This document shows, in pieces, positions 26,018-34,296 of a DNA stretch of 64,000 bases. A program made the translations under genes and the position numbers. Numbering within the stretch: the first letter of the stretch is position 1; each line of letters begins with the position of its first letter. The stretch is from UBA7985 sp002690455 (GTDB lineage Bacteria; Pseudomonadota; Alphaproteobacteria; UBA7985), in the NCBI GenBank assembly GCA_965662775.1, contig CBFIIW010000003.1, forward strand, positions 1 to 64,000, in the 5' to 3' direction. A model generated the notes under the pieces. That model did not search any database, was not told the origin of the DNA, and saw only the letters and a list, made by a program, of their open reading frames with translations.

Positions 26018-26443
26018 TTAAGCTCTGGATTCAATGCTAATTTCTTCTCCGAAGCTGTCGAGCGCTGGACGCTGCAGCGTGACTTCGAGAATGCCGTCAG
26101 CCACGCTTGCGGAATCAACGCTGAGGCCAGGGCCGAGGGCGAAGCGGCGTTGGAATCCGCGGAAGGCAATACCACTGTGAAAGACATCCGTGGTATCGGC
26201 GTCAGCGTTGTTTTCAGCAGCGGTGCGCTTGCCAAGGATCAACATCTGGTGGGGCTGAGCAATCACGCGCAGATCGTCCTTGGTAAAACCCGCGACGGCG
26301 ACCCGGATTACCAGCGTGTTCTCGCCGCGCAGCAGAACATCAAAGGGCGGGTAAGCATCGCTACCACGCTGCTTGGCCAGAAACTCTAGATGGCTGAAGA
26401 GTGGTTCAAAGCCGAGGAGGGAGGGGTGTTCCAGCAAGTTCAA
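26018..26443 (-). CDS. Small heat-shock protein (Hsp20/alpha-crystallin)
   Basis: This 141-residue ATP-independent chaperone has the alpha-crystallin domain: YPPFDVLLRGENTLVIRVAVAG, then LGKRTAAE and HSGIAFRGFQRRFAL, as in IbpA/HspH proteins of alphaproteobacteria. The C-terminal IxI-type anchor appears as ISIES. The start is TTG 26443, which overlaps the mntR stop in TTGA, so translation is coupled to mntR. Operon linkage to a manganese regulator is unusual. Confidence 0.9.
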   Translation of the reverse strand: MNLLEHPSLLGFEPLFSHLEFLAKQRGSDAYPPFDVLLRGENTLVIRVAVAGFTKDDLRVIAQPHQMLILGKRTAAENNADADTTDVFHSGIAFRGFQRRFALGPGLSVDSASVADGILEVTLQRPALDSFGEEISIESRA

Positions 26444-26904
26444 GATATGATCTTTCCGGTCCAGTCCTGAAAGGCTTGTATCGTTGCTTCGGAAACGTAG
26501 TGCTCGATCCCCTCTGCGTCGCGTTCGGCCGTGGCTTCATCGATACCCAATGCGGTCAGGAATCCAACCACAATTCGGTGCCGCTCACGCGATTGCTGTG
26601 CGAGATTGACACCTGCATCTGTAAGGAATATCGCTCGGTAAGGCTGGGTGTTGACCAGTCCTTCTTTACTCAATCGAGCCAGAATGCGGTTCACCGTAGC
26701 GTGGCTGACGCCCATGCGCGCGGCCACATCAACAACGCGCGCTTCCCCTGTGGCCTTTATCAAGTCGTCAATCAGCTCGACGTAGTCTTCGGCAGTTTCG
26801 CTGCGACGTGCTTCGCGAACGGCTTCGAACCCGGCTGCCTGTTGCTCGACGGGGGCAAGGTCCGGGTTGCTGTTTGGGCTGAAAGCGGTTTTGGGGTCGG
26901 ACAA
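26440..26904 (-). CDS. mntR: MntR-type manganese-responsive repressor
   Basis: This 154-residue DtxR-family regulator has an N-terminal winged helix (DVAARMGVSHATVNRILARLSKEGLV) and a metal-binding/dimerisation helix region (HRIVVGFLTALGID, then EGIEHYVSEAT). With Mn(II) bound, MntR represses uptake genes. It starts at TTG 26904 with AAAGG upstream, is divergent from the metal importer, and an inverted repeat lies between them. An N-terminal tail of about 35 residues precedes the domain, as in E. coli MntR. Confidence 0.9.
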   Translation of the reverse strand: MSDPKTAFSPNSNPDLAPVEQQAAGFEAVREARRSETAEDYVELIDDLIKATGEARVVDVAARMGVSHATVNRILARLSKEGLVNTQPYRAIFLTDAGVNLAQQSRERHRIVVGFLTALGIDEATAERDAEGIEHYVSEATIQAFQDWTGKIIS

Positions 26905-27016
26905 TTACGCCGTACCTTTCACGTTTGTTTGTCTGTTGTTGATACAGCCCGGCCGAGGGATTTCAAGGATTTGGCACACAGGCTTGCGCAACGCAAACGA
27001 TGGCTATTGCACAATT

Positions 27017-27032
27017 TGTAGCCTGAGCTACA
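27017..27032. promoter_or_regulatory. Candidate MntR operator (perfect inverted repeat)
   Basis: TGTAGC-CTGA-GCTACA is a perfect 6-bp inverted repeat with a 4-bp spacer in the 168-bp region between mntR and the importer. A partial repeat, ATTGTAG, follows at 27032-27038. Its position is right for co-repression of both promoters. It has not been compared with a known MntR consensus. Confidence 0.55.
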
Positions 27033-27072
27033 TTGTAGATCCATAGCTTCATTCTGTGCAGGGCCTTAAATT

Positions 27073-28077
27073 TTGTTGCATCGCTTCGCCGCTTTCCTCT
27101 GTTTGCTGTTCGGCTTGGTCTCGCCAAATTCTGCGGCGACCGAAGGTTTTGTGCTGCGCGCAACCACGCAAATGCTCTCTCAGCCCCTCGCCTACATTTT
27201 TGATGGTCAGGCAAAGGTTGAAGCACTGCTTGGCCCTGGCGTCGACCCCCATACCTACCAGCCTACGCGCGCCGATGTTCGCAGCCTGATCGAAGCTGAT
27301 GCTGTCGTCTATCACGGCCTGCTTTTTGAGGCGCAGTTGATCGACCTGATGGGGCAGCTGTCACGGCGCATTCCGACGATCGCGACAGCTGCGTATCAGG
27401 CGGAAGCCGATTTACTCTTCGATAGCGGCTTGCCAGACCCCCATACTTGGCATGATCCGGTTCCTTGGATTGACGCGGTGATTAGCCTGTCACGCACGTT
27501 GGATGCAGAGACTGAATTGAGCCTGTCCGAAGACCGTATTCAAATTCTGCGCGAGGCTGCGCGGCGTACTGATGCCTGGATTGCAGCGGTTTACGCGGAT
27601 ATTGATCCGGCCCGTCGCATCGTTGTCAGCGCGCATGATGCCTTTCAGTACTATGGGGTCCGCTTTGGAATCCGGTTCGAACCGCTGCTAGGGTTGTCCA
27701 CGGCCAGTGAAACGCGGCTTTCAAGGCTGAATGAATTGGTTGAACTGGTGGCGACCAGGGGTCTCAGCGCCGTGTTCAGCGAAACCACCGTCGAAGCTTC
27801 GGGAATTGCCGCGCTGAGAGAGGGTGCCGCCCGGCGTGGACTCAACTTGCGGGCGCTGCCGCCGCTATATTCCGATGCACTGGCGCCGGCAGGGAAGGCG
27901 GGTGCAACCTACTTCGGCATGCTCATTGAAAACACCCGCAACATTGCCGATGCCATGAGTGGCACGCGGCCAGTACCACCCACTGAATTGACCAACTTTT
28001 TGGTGCAAAACCGCCTGCTGGATGTGACACCAAACACGGAACTGGCGATGGCAGATTATGCGGGGACACCTGAATGA
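27073..28077 (+). CDS. Metal ABC transporter substrate-binding protein (Mn or Zn)
   Basis: This cluster A-I periplasmic binding protein of 334 residues has a signal peptide at about 1-22. Probable metal ligands are H60 (DPHTY), H124 (DPHTW), E203 (FEPLLGL) and D268 (YSDAL). There is no His-rich loop of the zinc type, and with MntR next door manganese is the more likely substrate. It starts at TTG 27073 (two TTG codons in a row), which makes the exact start slightly uncertain. It overlaps the ATPase gene by four bases. Confidence 0.9.
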   Translation: MLHRFAAFLCLLFGLVSPNSAATEGFVLRATTQMLSQPLAYIFDGQAKVEALLGPGVDPHTYQPTRADVRSLIEADAVVYHGLLFEAQLIDLMGQLSRRIPTIATAAYQAEADLLFDSGLPDPHTWHDPVPWIDAVISLSRTLDAETELSLSEDRIQILREAARRTDAWIAAVYADIDPARRIVVSAHDAFQYYGVRFGIRFEPLLGLSTASETRLSRLNELVELVATRGLSAVFSETTVEASGIAALREGAARRGLNLRALPPLYSDALAPAGKAGATYFGMLIENTRNIADAMSGTRPVPPTELTNFLVQNRLLDVTPNTELAMADYAGTPE

Positions 28078-28844
28078 ACGCGTTGAGCAATCTGTTCATG
28101 ATCACCGACCGCAATGTCAGCTTGAGCCTGGATGACGCTATCCGGGTTTCGGACCTGAGTTTGGGGTATGGCGGCCCGGCCGTGATCTCAGGTGTCAGCT
28201 TTTCTGTCCATCGGGGTGAGCGATTGGCGATTATCGGTGCCAATGGGGCTGGCAAGTCCACCTTGCTCAAGGGGATGTTAGGCCTGCTCCGCCCGGACGC
28301 GGGACAAGCAAGCTTTTTGGGTCGGCCATTTTGGGCAGTCCGCCCGCACGTGGCCTTCGTCGCACAGGCGGATGAGACTGATTGGGACTTTCCCAGCCGA
28401 GTCCGCGATCTGGTTGCCATGGGGCGCGGGGTCCACCTTGGCCTGACCGGGCGGCTGGGTGTTACCGACTGGCGCGCGGTCGATGCAGCGATGGAACGGC
28501 TGAACATTACTGAGCTTGCGACCCGCCCGTTGGCTGAACTGTCCGGCGGTCAGCGCCGGCGCGTGCTGCTGGCACGGGCACTGGCACAGGATCCCCAGAT
28601 CATGCTCCTCGATGAACCATTTCAGGCCATCGACGCGTCTACGCGCGAGGCCCTGATTGCTGCACTGGATGACTTCCGCGAGGAAGGCAAGACCGCCCTC
28701 GTCGTGCATCACAATCTTGGTGAGATGCGCAGCCTGTTCGATCGTGTGGCACTGCTGGATCACAGCATTACAGCGATTGACCGACCGGAAGCGGTGCTTG
28801 CGTCGGCGGCCTTCGAGCGCGCCTTCGGCATCTCTGCCCGCTAA
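28074..28844 (+). CDS. Metal ABC transporter ATPase
   Basis: This 256-residue nucleotide-binding subunit of the MntABCD/ZnuC type has Walker A GANGAGKST, the VAFVAQADETDWDFP Q-loop region typical of manganese/iron importers (which often read DWDFP), signature LSGGQRRR, Walker B IMLLDEPFQAID and VVHHNLGE. It couples ATP hydrolysis to metal import. The start overlaps the end of the binding-protein gene in ATGA. Confidence 0.94.
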   Translation: MNALSNLFMITDRNVSLSLDDAIRVSDLSLGYGGPAVISGVSFSVHRGERLAIIGANGAGKSTLLKGMLGLLRPDAGQASFLGRPFWAVRPHVAFVAQADETDWDFPSRVRDLVAMGRGVHLGLTGRLGVTDWRAVDAAMERLNITELATRPLAELSGGQRRRVLLARALAQDPQIMLLDEPFQAIDASTREALIAALDDFREEGKTALVVHHNLGEMRSLFDRVALLDHSITAIDRPEAVLASAAFERAFGISAR

Positions 28845-28866
28845 GCGCTCACCGCGGGTCGGGCGC

Positions 28867-29796
28867 ATGGATTACAACACCCTGATTGTTCTTCTTGGAC
28901 TTGGAGCTAACGGTCTGCTGCTTGGCAGTTTTGGTGCTCTGGTCAGCCTGCGCGGAGAGAACCTAACGGCAGACGTCGCTGGACATGGCGTAATTTCGGG
29001 CGTGGTCCTGTCACAGGGGGTGGTCGTTTGGCTCGGACTTGCGGGATGGTTTGCCGTACCCGCGCTTTGGGTCTTGGGTTTTTCCAGTGCTGCGCTCATC
29101 CTCGGTTTTATCTTCTTTCTGCGCGGAAGAGGCTATTCTGTTGGTGCCAGCCAGGCGCTGGCCATCGCACTCGCCTATGGCACTGGGCTTGTGCTGCTCA
29201 GCCTCGTTCAAGCAACAGGCGCATTTTCCACCAAGGGATTGACCCGGCTTCTGCTAGGAGACGCCGCAACCCTGACGATGGGTAAGGTTGCACCGTCGGT
29301 GGCCCTGCTGTTGGTGTGGGGATGGGTCTTTATTGTTCTGCGCCGGGCGCTGCACGATTGGGTGCTGGACAGGCGCGCCAGCGGGCTCGCTGGGATGCAG
29401 TCTCGGCTTGATCTGCTCTGGGTGGTGGCGACGGTGGCGCTGGTGCTCAGTGCGCTGCCTGCGCTGGGGCTCACCCTGCTTGTCGGGATGCTGACCCTGC
29501 CGGCGCTGATTGTTCGGCCGTGGGTCAGATCATTTTCGTCTTTGGTTCTGGGATCAGCCCTTGTTGGTGGTGTGGTGGCGGCCACGGCTGGCTGGCTGAG
29601 CGCTGGGTTACTGCCCCTGCCGACTGGCGCCCTGGTGGTGGTCGGGCTCGCTCTGGTCTGGGTGGGCAGTAGCTTTGCCGCCCGCTTGCGGTCGTCAACA
29701 TCAACTCACAACAGCGCAACACCCGCCGCACCACTCAGCAAATCTCGCCGAGCATCATCTCGTGTGGACCGCCCCGTGGGATCCCCTCACCCGTGA
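28867..29796 (+). CDS. Metal ABC transporter permease, first subunit
   Basis: This is an ABC-3 family permease of 309 residues with about eight hydrophobic segments. SLRGENLTADVAGHGVISGVV is the conserved cytoplasmic-loop motif (usually RRSLLGDALSHAVLPGV) contacting the ATPase. The start at ATG 28867 follows the ATPase stop by 22 bases; the longer open frame upstream is a shadow of the ATPase gene. The C-terminus has a polar tail after residue 280. It overlaps the second permease by four bases. Confidence 0.92.
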   Translation: MDYNTLIVLLGLGANGLLLGSFGALVSLRGENLTADVAGHGVISGVVLSQGVVVWLGLAGWFAVPALWVLGFSSAALILGFIFFLRGRGYSVGASQALAIALAYGTGLVLLSLVQATGAFSTKGLTRLLLGDAATLTMGKVAPSVALLLVWGWVFIVLRRALHDWVLDRRASGLAGMQSRLDLLWVVATVALVLSALPALGLTLLVGMLTLPALIVRPWVRSFSSLVLGSALVGGVVAATAGWLSAGLLPLPTGALVVVGLALVWVGSSFAARLRSSTSTHNSATPAAPLSKSRRASSRVDRPVGSPHP

Positions 29797-30704
29797 TGCT
29801 ACTCAGCCATGACCTGCCCATTGTACTGACACTGTTAGGTGCCGGCATTACAGCCATCTTGGCCGGCAGTCTTCTGCTTCCGCGCGGGCAAATCATGATC
29901 TCAGAGGCGGCCAGTCATGCCGTGCTTCCCGGTATGGTTCTGGGCTTTGCGCTCTCCGGGCAGCATGGCGGAGTGATGATCGCAGGCTCGGTCTTTGCCA
30001 TCGGCCTGTTTATGATCCTCGCCGGGTGGCTGCGGGGGCGGCATCGTCTGGGAAGCAGCGTCGAAGTTGCAGCATTATTCCCGATCTTTTTTTCCCTCGG
30101 GGTCATTGCGCTGTCGCTCACCGGTTTGGAAGATACGGCCGCAATCGATCTCGATCACGTTCTGTTCGGCTCGCTTGAATTGATCCTGTGGCTGGATGTC
30201 TTTGGGCCGGCTGACCTGCTCCGGCCTGCGGCATGGCGTACTGCGCCAGAGCCAATGCTGCAGGCGCTGGGCGGCGCTGCGTTGGCGCTAATGTTGGTGC
30301 TGGCATCCTATCCGCTGATCAACCGCTCCCTGATGGATGGTTCGTCGTCAGCGCTGATGACACCCATCCGTCATTGGTTTGTGCGTGGGCTGGAGATCAT
30401 TGTGATCGCAACAGCCAGCGCAGTATGCCTGCGAACGGCCGGTGTGGTTGTCGCGATCGCTTTGTTCGGCGCGCCGGTAATCGGAGGATGGTGTCTCGCT
30501 CGCAATCTCTGGCAGGTCTGGCTGGCAGCGCTGGGCATCATCATTCTAGCACTGGGGCTCAGCTACAGCGCCAACACCGTCCTGCTCGAAGTCTTTGGTA
30601 TCGAAGCCCGACTGTCAGGAGTGCTGGCGTTGTGTCTCGTGATAGTAGCAACTCTGCTACCAATCACGGTCCGCCGGGACAGATCCCGGCGCCCTTTGCC
30701 TTGA
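29793..30704 (+). CDS. Metal ABC transporter permease, second subunit
   Basis: This 303-residue ABC-3 permease carries the motif QIMISEAASHAVLPGMVLGFAL and LDHVLFGSLELI. It probably forms a heterodimer with the preceding permease, as in importers with two membrane genes. The start is GTG 29793 (GTGA overlap) or ATG 29796. It is the last gene of the operon; a hairpin with a T-run follows at 30757. Confidence 0.92.
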   Translation: MMLLSHDLPIVLTLLGAGITAILAGSLLLPRGQIMISEAASHAVLPGMVLGFALSGQHGGVMIAGSVFAIGLFMILAGWLRGRHRLGSSVEVAALFPIFFSLGVIALSLTGLEDTAAIDLDHVLFGSLELILWLDVFGPADLLRPAAWRTAPEPMLQALGGAALALMLVLASYPLINRSLMDGSSSALMTPIRHWFVRGLEIIVIATASAVCLRTAGVVVAIALFGAPVIGGWCLARNLWQVWLAALGIIILALGLSYSANTVLLEVFGIEARLSGVLALCLVIVATLLPITVRRDRSRRPLP

Positions 30705-30756
30705 TGACCCGAGTGCCAATCAATGGAAAATTATGGCACGGAATGACGTTTTTCTG

Positions 30757-30784
30757 TCTTAGATAGATAAAACTAAGATTTTTT
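30757..30784 (+). terminator. Probable terminator of the metal importer operon
   Basis: TCTTAG and CTAAGA form a 6-bp stem around a 10-base AT-rich loop, followed by six T. The stem is weak, but the T-run and position 53 bases after the last gene fit. It overlaps the end of the minus-strand small gene. Confidence 0.5.
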
Positions 30785-31003
30785 CAACACTTGAGCCTGA
30801 CTGATCCATTGATTTCGATGGGCATGTGCAATTCGAGTGGCAAGGTCGTTCAGTCGCTCACTTTGATCTTCTAGGAATTCTCCATCATCGACAGTGCACC
30901 GATCGGTGCGCCAGGGGGCGTCCAGGTGATGAACGAGTGCATCGACAGATTGGATGAGGTTGGTCTTGAGACCTTCAAAGATGTGATCGTTAGTGGTGTT
31001 CAT
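30773..31003 (-). CDS. Small hypothetical protein (76 residues)
   Basis: Not recognised. The 76 residues are mostly helical and polar, with a heptad-like run (FEGLKTNLIQSVDALVHHL) and no membrane segment. No strong ribosome-binding site precedes ATG 31003. It is the only sizeable frame in an AT-rich gap of about 580 bases between the importer and tRNA-Ala. It may be real or chance; codon use is unremarkable. Confidence 0.4.
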   Translation of the reverse strand: MNTTNDHIFEGLKTNLIQSVDALVHHLDAPWRTDRCTVDDGEFLEDQSERLNDLATRIAHAHRNQWISQAQVLKKS

Positions 31004-31285
31004 TATTCGGCAACCAATTTGCTGGGATTTTAAGTTCTGAATTTAGTTGCACATGGTTATTTTTAAGCGAAAACAACCAAGCGCATACGCGTGCTAGTGA
31101 AAACTCAAGAAACGGTCAAAGAAAAATATAGCCATCGAAAAAATCAAATTTGAGCACGAGGACAGGAAAATTCGAGGATCAAGGCCGATACATTTCAAAA
31201 ACAACAATCGTGTGCATATTAATCCACAAACCGACGGAAATTCGGTGCAAATAAATCAACGATGTCTGAGGCATAGGGGTAAAAA
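31004..31285. other. AT-rich non-coding stretch before tRNA-Ala
   Basis: This stretch is noticeably richer in A and T than its surroundings, with many short A-runs. No gene, repeat or structured RNA is recognised. Confidence 0.4.
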
Positions 31286-31361
<76 letters not shown>

Positions 31362-31382
31362 ACGCTGCTGGAAACCGGGCTC

Positions 31383-31411
31383 TGCATACTCAACCTGACT
31401 GGCTTTGTCGA
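31383..31411 (-). promoter_or_regulatory. Possible promoter of tRNA-Ala
   Basis: On the minus strand, TCGACA (31411-31406) and TATGCA (31388-31383) lie 17 bases apart. The -10 is a weak match to consensus; the distance to the tRNA (21 bases) is short but workable. Confidence 0.4.
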
Positions 31412-31477
31412 AGCCTTTTTCAGTGCAGTCCGGGAATGCTTGGCAGCAGCACGATTAAAGTGCCGCTGCCGTTTGGT

Positions 31478-31981
31478 TTAGATGGTGTCATCCGCTTCGG
31501 ACTTAAATCCATCGACTGGAAGACCCGTGTCGTCCAACTCGTCGTCGTCGTCGAGTAGCGAGTCGTCCTCAATTTTGTTATCGTTTTCGTCATCTTCGAA
31601 ATCGTCTTCGAGGGAGACTTCACCATCGTCATCGACCACCAGATCGGTTTCACCGTCTTCAAGTGTTTCGGCATCGACCTCGTCGAGGGCCACCGCCTTG
31701 ACGGTATCCTCCTCGTCTTCGTCTTCCTCCTCGGCGACATCGCCAGCCTTGGGTGATTCGTTTTCTGCATCCGCAAGCTCAGGAGCCGGTGCGGCTTCTT
31801 CCTTAGCGGTTGCAACAGCGGCGGCGGCGACACGACCGCGGCGGGAGCGCATGACTGCTTCCGGATCGTATTCGGTGCCGCAAGACGGGCAGACAGCGGG
31901 ATCCTTGTTCAGATCATAGTATCGCGCGCCACAACTCTGGCAGATGCGCTTGATACCGTATTCTTCTTCCAATTCAGGCAT
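31478..31981 (-). CDS. FYDLN-acid (TIGR02300) family protein
   Basis: This 167-residue protein has an N-terminal zinc-ribbon-like domain (IKRICQSCGARYYDLNKDP, then VCPSCGTEYDPEAV), four cysteines in two CxxC pairs, and a long very acidic tail rich in Asp and Glu. It is a marker family of alphaproteobacteria with no known function. ATG 31981 matches the family start; 14 extra residues from 32023 look spurious. It lies upstream of tRNA-Ala and divergent from aroA, its usual neighbourhood. Confidence 0.9.
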   Translation of the reverse strand: MPELEEEYGIKRICQSCGARYYDLNKDPAVCPSCGTEYDPEAVMRSRRGRVAAAAVATAKEEAAPAPELADAENESPKAGDVAEEEDEDEEDTVKAVALDEVDAETLEDGETDLVVDDDGEVSLEDDFEDDENDNKIEDDSLLDDDDELDDTGLPVDGFKSEADDTI

Positions 31982-32157
31982 GAATGCCGACCTCGACAGT
32001 TTCGCGTTCGTAAGCCACTGCAAGCACCATAGGCAGGGGCGGGTGTCAATGCTGCCTTAGACCTCTTGCTATGCGGTAGACAGGTCGGAGCTGTGCTTTT
32101 CGCCTTTGTCGATGGCTATGCTAAGTCGAAAGCAATCCTGAAACAGCGAGATTCAGC

Positions 32158-33486
32158 ATGTCCAATCTGCCCCAAGAACCCGCCGCAAGCCGAACCGCCA
32201 ATGGATTGAAAGGCGAGGTCAGCGTCCCGGGTGATAAGTCCATGTCGCACCGCTCACTCATGCTGGGGACTCTAGCGGTGGGGGAGACGCCAATCCGTGG
32301 CCTGCTGACCGGTGAAGATGTGATGGCGACAGCGGAAGCCATGCGTCGGCTTGGCGCAGTGATCGAGCGCGATGGCGATGATTTTCAGGTCTCAGGTGTC
32401 GGAGTGGGGGGCCTGCGTGAACCAATGCTACCGTTGGACATGGGGAATTCAGGCACGTCGACCCGGTTGATCCTCGGTCTGCTGGCGACCCATGATCTGA
32501 CAGCAGTGGTTTTTGGGGATGCTTCGCTGAACAAGCGCCCTATGGCGCGGGTGACTGATCCCCTGAGCCAGTTTGGCGCCCGTTTCATGGCGCGCTCGGG
32601 CGGACGCTTGCCACTGGCTGTGCAGGGAACGGCCGATGCTGTGCCTGTGCGCTACGTATCCCCGGTTGCCTCGGCACAGGTGAAATCGGCGGTGCTGCTT
32701 GCTGGTTTAAATGCCCCAGGGGAAACGACGCTGGTTGAAACCACGCCCACCCGTGACCACACCGAACGCATGTTGCTTGGCTTTGGTGCCATTGTGAACA
32801 GCGAAGCCACCGATGACGGCCTCGCCATCACGCTTGTTGGGCAGCCTGAACTGCGTGGCACGCCGGTCATGGTCCCGGGCGACCCAAGTTCAGCTGCTTT
32901 CCTCGCTGTCGCAGGTACGATCGTCCCAGGCTCGGCGCTAACCATCGCTAACGTAATGCAGAATGACCACCGCACTGGCCTGTTCCAGTCATTGCGCGAT
33001 ATGGGCGCTGATCTGGCGTTGCTTAACTCGCGCAAGGTCGCAGGCGAGACCGTGGCTGATGTTCGTGTGGCGTCGTCCTCGCTCAAGGGCTGCCTGATCC
33101 CGGCAGACCGCGCGCCTTCACAAATCGACGAGTATCCTATCTTGTCGGTTGCAGCTGCGGTGGCCAGTGGAACAACGCGGATGGAGGGTTTGGAGGAGCT
33201 GCGGGTCAAAGAATCGGATCGCCTCGCTGGCATCATCGACATGCTCAGCGCGGCGGGTGTGGTTACACGCTCGGGCGAAGACTGGCTGGAGATCGAGGGA
33301 CTCGGCGGTCCCGTGCCTGGTGGCGGACTTGTGGAAACCCAGCTCGACCACCGCCGCGCCATGTCGACACTGATTCTTGGCATGGTCTCGGAACAAGGGA
33401 TGCGGGTCGATGATCGGAACTGCATTCTCACGTCTTTCCCGACCTTCGTTAGCCTATTTAACCAGCTGGGCGCCGATATCGCATGA
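32158..33486 (+). CDS. aroA: 3-phosphoshikimate 1-carboxyvinyltransferase (class II EPSPS)
   Basis: EPSP synthase joins shikimate-3-phosphate and PEP in the aromatic amino acid pathway. The 442 residues align with the class II type, e.g. GDKSMSHRSLMLG, ASAQVKSAVLLAGLN, RAPSQIDEYPILSVAAA and LEELRVKESDRL. In the PEP loop it reads MGNSGTSTRL (N97, S98, G99, T100). Known glyphosate-tolerant class II enzymes have Ala at the G99 position, so tolerance cannot be assumed. It overlaps cmk by four bases. Confidence 0.96.
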   Translation: MSNLPQEPAASRTANGLKGEVSVPGDKSMSHRSLMLGTLAVGETPIRGLLTGEDVMATAEAMRRLGAVIERDGDDFQVSGVGVGGLREPMLPLDMGNSGTSTRLILGLLATHDLTAVVFGDASLNKRPMARVTDPLSQFGARFMARSGGRLPLAVQGTADAVPVRYVSPVASAQVKSAVLLAGLNAPGETTLVETTPTRDHTERMLLGFGAIVNSEATDDGLAITLVGQPELRGTPVMVPGDPSSAAFLAVAGTIVPGSALTIANVMQNDHRTGLFQSLRDMGADLALLNSRKVAGETVADVRVASSSLKGCLIPADRAPSQIDEYPILSVAAAVASGTTRMEGLEELRVKESDRLAGIIDMLSAAGVVTRSGEDWLEIEGLGGPVPGGGLVETQLDHRRAMSTLILGMVSEQGMRVDDRNCILTSFPTFVSLFNQLGADIA

Positions 33487-34121
33487 TTATTGCAATCGAC
33501 GGACCGGCAGCGGCAGGGAAGGGCACGTTGGCCCGAAGGGTCGCAGCGCACCTCGATTTTGCTTATTTGGATAGCGGCCTGCTTTACCGCGCCGTGGCGG
33601 CGCTTGCACTGGATCTAGCGATGTCTTTGGACGACAGCGACGGCCTCGCCAAGCTCGCGGGGGACCTCGCGCCGCAGGAGCTGGAGCGCTCCGATCTTCG
33701 GGTGCCGACGGTCAGCGAAGCAGCCTCGCGCATCGCCGCGCTTCCGGCTGTGCGACTGGCGCTGGTGGATTTTCAGCGGCGTTTTGCCGACTCGCCCCCC
33801 GGTGGCAAAGCCGGTTCGGTTCTCGACGGTCGCGACATAGGCACGGTTATCTGTCCTTATGCGACCTGCAAGCTTTACATTACGGCTACCCGCGAGGTCA
33901 GGGCCAAACGGCGGTGGTTGGAGTTGCGGGAACGAGACCCTAGCGCTATATACGACCGCGTTTTCAACGACTTGGTTATTCGGGACCAACGGGATGAGAC
34001 CCGCAAGGACGCACCCCTGAAGCCCGCTGCCGACGCGGTGATCATTGATACCTCTGACCTGACGACCGACGTGGTCTTCAAGCAGGCTCTAGAGATCATC
34101 GAAGCGGCACGGCCTGGTTGA
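33483..34121 (+). CDS. cmk: Cytidylate kinase
   Basis: This 212-residue kinase phosphorylates CMP and dCMP with ATP. The P-loop is IDGPAAAGKGTLARR at the N-terminus, followed by YLDSGLLYRAVA, the DGRDIGTVICP motif and the RDQRDETR lid region. ATG 33483 overlaps the aroA stop. The aroA-cmk-rpsA order is widely conserved. Confidence 0.96.
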   Translation: MIIAIDGPAAAGKGTLARRVAAHLDFAYLDSGLLYRAVAALALDLAMSLDDSDGLAKLAGDLAPQELERSDLRVPTVSEAASRIAALPAVRLALVDFQRRFADSPPGGKAGSVLDGRDIGTVICPYATCKLYITATREVRAKRRWLELRERDPSAIYDRVFNDLVIRDQRDETRKDAPLKPAADAVIIDTSDLTTDVVFKQALEIIEAARPG

Positions 34122-34296
34122 CGAAAACATCACGATCAAGGGGGAGGAGAGCTCGGCGACGACGGCGCGATGCAGCTAGGTCCGGCGATACGCTCCTTCC
34201 ACAGCATTCTTTAACCCAAACCCCTGGGCGCGTCGATCTGGCGTCGTTCAGTGTCCGGCCCTCGGGCGGGACGTCATCAACAGGAAAACCAACATA

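Noticed and set aside
27073..30704. Zinc-specific (Znu) importer
   Set aside because: The binding protein lacks the His-rich loop typical of ZnuA, and the adjacent regulator is of the MntR type rather than Zur; manganese is more likely, though not proven.
30773..31003. Toxin-antitoxin component
   Set aside because: Single small frame with no DNA-binding or toxin motif and no partner gene.
32652..33551. Antisense 299-residue frame over aroA
   Set aside because: High-GC shadow frame opposite a complete EPSP synthase.
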